Source: Taeniopygia guttata (Eukaryota; Chordata; Aves; Passeriformes; Estrildidae). From it: DNA of 64,000 bases. Position 1 is the first letter of the stretch. Each line of letters begins with the position of its first letter. Where the stretch lies: the NCBI RefSeq assembly GCF_048771995.1, contig NC_133026.1, forward strand, positions 98,047,501 through 98,111,500, written 5' to 3'. Shown here piece after piece: positions 62,225 through 64,000 of the stretch. Below the pieces are notes generated by a model. That model was not told where the DNA came from, ran no database searches, and saw only the letters and a list, made by a program, of their open reading frames with translations. The position numbers were made by a program, and so were the translations under genes.

Positions 62225-64000
62225 GAAGCCACTTTTTGGACAGATGCCTTGGTAAGAAAACTGCTACCACATGGATTAGTAAAGTGATTAGTGAGGACCT
62301 TTATTATTCCACGGTTAAGGCTCTGGAACTGCAAACGTCTTTGCATCTTTTATTAAAACTTTGTTCTAATAAGCATTTAACAACTGTGCTGGCCCATGCT
62401 CAAATTAGTAATGTACCATTCTCTGCCTACTCAGGAAGGTAATATAGTTCAAGATTTAGTTTATCTTTGGCACTATGGAAGAATCAATTCAGTGTAAAGC
62501 ACTCTAAAGAGATTTTTTTCAACACTTTTATATGCTTTTTGAGGAGATCTGAGAAAACTTAAAAGTACAGTACTAGAGAACAATGCAAAAAAGAAAAAAA
62601 GTACTTTGCTGAAAACATTGAGAATTTTGATGCAGTTTTCATGTCACCTATATTCCAATTTCACACAATATAATTCTTCCATACAGTGATCTTCAAAGTC
62701 ATTAATGAAGAGGCATGAGTGCTTTGCAGCTATGAAGAAAATTTTTGAATTTGAATGTTCTGTATCATATTGACAGCTCTGCTACTAAAAAACATGACTG
62801 CAAAGTACCTGGGATTCCAGCTATTTAATTTAACATTGCAGGAAGTGAGAAGTACATCTTTTCCATATAATGTTGGCTTTATAAAACACTTTGTACATTT
62901 TTTTGTTGTCAGGTTTTCTTGTTTGATTTTGTTGTTGTTTTGGAGTATTCTTTTCCCCTTTTTTAATAGAAGAAGTACATTAAATAATAAGACCTAGGAT
63001 TTTTATTTGTTTATGTTATTAATTTGGCAACAATTATATAGATTGATATTAGTCCTCAGGATAGTAGTACTTTGCAGGAAGGTTCCAAAAAGCATCTATG
63101 GCCTTGCCATCTACTAGCTTATCTTTCATTCCTCCCACTTTCTACAGGGCCATTCTTGTAGGAGACAGAACTGCAGCTCAGTCTGTAGCTGCACATGGGG
63201 ACTATGACTTTAGAAGTAGAGAGGCTCAAGATAAAGTTACTTTCAAATTCTCGTTTCAAGAGATATGGAGGATTCAAGTATTCACTAGGTAAATATAATC
63301 TAGTTCCATTCTGGGTAATTCCAGATAATTCTTCTTTCAGAATCAGTTTGCCATAGATATTGTAAATAAAACACCATGTTTTTAGAAAGAAGAATGATAG
63401 AGACAGATGTATCCTTCCAATTAATTTCATTCATTTCCACCTCTATACAATTTCCATGATGATGACTCTTCAGTTTACCTTCCCTTTCAACTAGGCGTAT
63501 TTTGAGTATAAGATTCATGATCCAATTCCCAAATGCTGATCCTATAGCTGTTTTGTTATATACCACATACATTTAACATGAAGACTCTAAAAGTTCTGGG
63601 TTTGTGTGATCCCTGCATGTACAAGAGTACATGAGAACAGGAAAGGGAAGCAACCATCCTCTAGAGAGAGATGATGTATTTTTTGCCAGGAGGATAACTT
63701 TTTATGTGCTAGGAAAGCTAGCAGAGAGCAAACAGATCTAATAATAAAAGCCACATTAGCCTTGTTGGGGCAGAGGGACAATGCACATAAAAAGTGCAAC
63801 TTGTTATTTAGAAGATAATTTATTGAGTGTCATCTTTTGACTCTGAACTCAAGCTAAAAAAGCACTTAATCTCTTTAGTCTCTCAGTTTTAGAAAATGCT
63901 TGCTTGGATGTGTGTGAGAGAAGGAAGCAGTCAGCTTCACTAAAGAGCAAAGGTGTTATTAACATAACTCTTTTAAAAAGCCCAATTTGTTTCTCACTTT

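Larger units (their letters stand above)
59365..64000 (-). other. CDH7: CDH7 5' intron sequence, upstream exon not in window
   Basis: This lies upstream of exon a in the gene. I looked for the exon coding the Trp-containing EC1 start (SWVWNQF and the following GSDPLYVGK) and for the signal peptide and found neither, so the intron runs past the right edge. It contains a CR1 3' end at 59784-60036 and two similar segments at 61465 and 62162. Confidence 0.8.

Noticed and set aside
59365..64000. Search for the exon with signal peptide, propeptide and the Trp motif of EC1
   Set aside because: No frame on the minus strand encodes the expected residues; the exon must lie outside the window.
1..64000. 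CRISPR arrays, bacterial operons, phage or plasmid systems
   Set aside because: The window is vertebrate genomic DNA with introns and avian-type repeats; no such structure is present.

Overview
This is eukaryotic (vertebrate) genomic DNA, AT-rich, and almost certainly from a bird, probably a songbird. The evidence is one split vertebrate gene with canonical GT/AG introns, CR1-type LINE fragments as the recognisable LINEs, and several solo-LTR-like blocks that resemble avian endogenous-retrovirus LTRs. The songbird assignment rests on remembered repeat consensuses and is an inference.

The only protein-coding gene I can support is CDH7 (cadherin-7, a type II classical cadherin), on the minus strand. 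Ten coding exons lie between 59364 and 17952. They join without a frame break into 715 codons plus a TAG stop. Counted from the human protein as remembered (785 residues), only about 70 N-terminal residues are missing: signal peptide, propeptide and the start of EC1 with the Trp motif. Those lie beyond the right edge. In transcript order the exons cover EC1 to EC5, the transmembrane segment, and the cytoplasmic tail with its p120- and beta-catenin-binding regions. Residue numbers below assume 70 upstream residues.

Layout, left to right. 1-17951 is downstream of the gene: 3' UTR of unknown length plus intergenic DNA, holding two minus-strand LTR-like blocks (1947-2463 and about 5890-6784), a possible MIR-like remnant near 9940 and simple repeats. 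17952-59364 is the CDH7 exons and nine introns of 1.3-12.1 kb. The largest intron (35556-47690) holds a CR1 copy split by an LTR insertion (40820-42490) and a second LTR (45206-45766). 59365-64000 is 5' intron sequence with a CR1 3' end (59784-60036).

I found no RNA gene, promoter, second protein gene, CRISPR array or prokaryotic system, and nothing that supports a new biological system. The points worth checking are the nested transposon structure, intron-retention reading frames that would give membrane-free cadherin-7, several perfect hairpins in introns, and a few unclassified repeat-like blocks.
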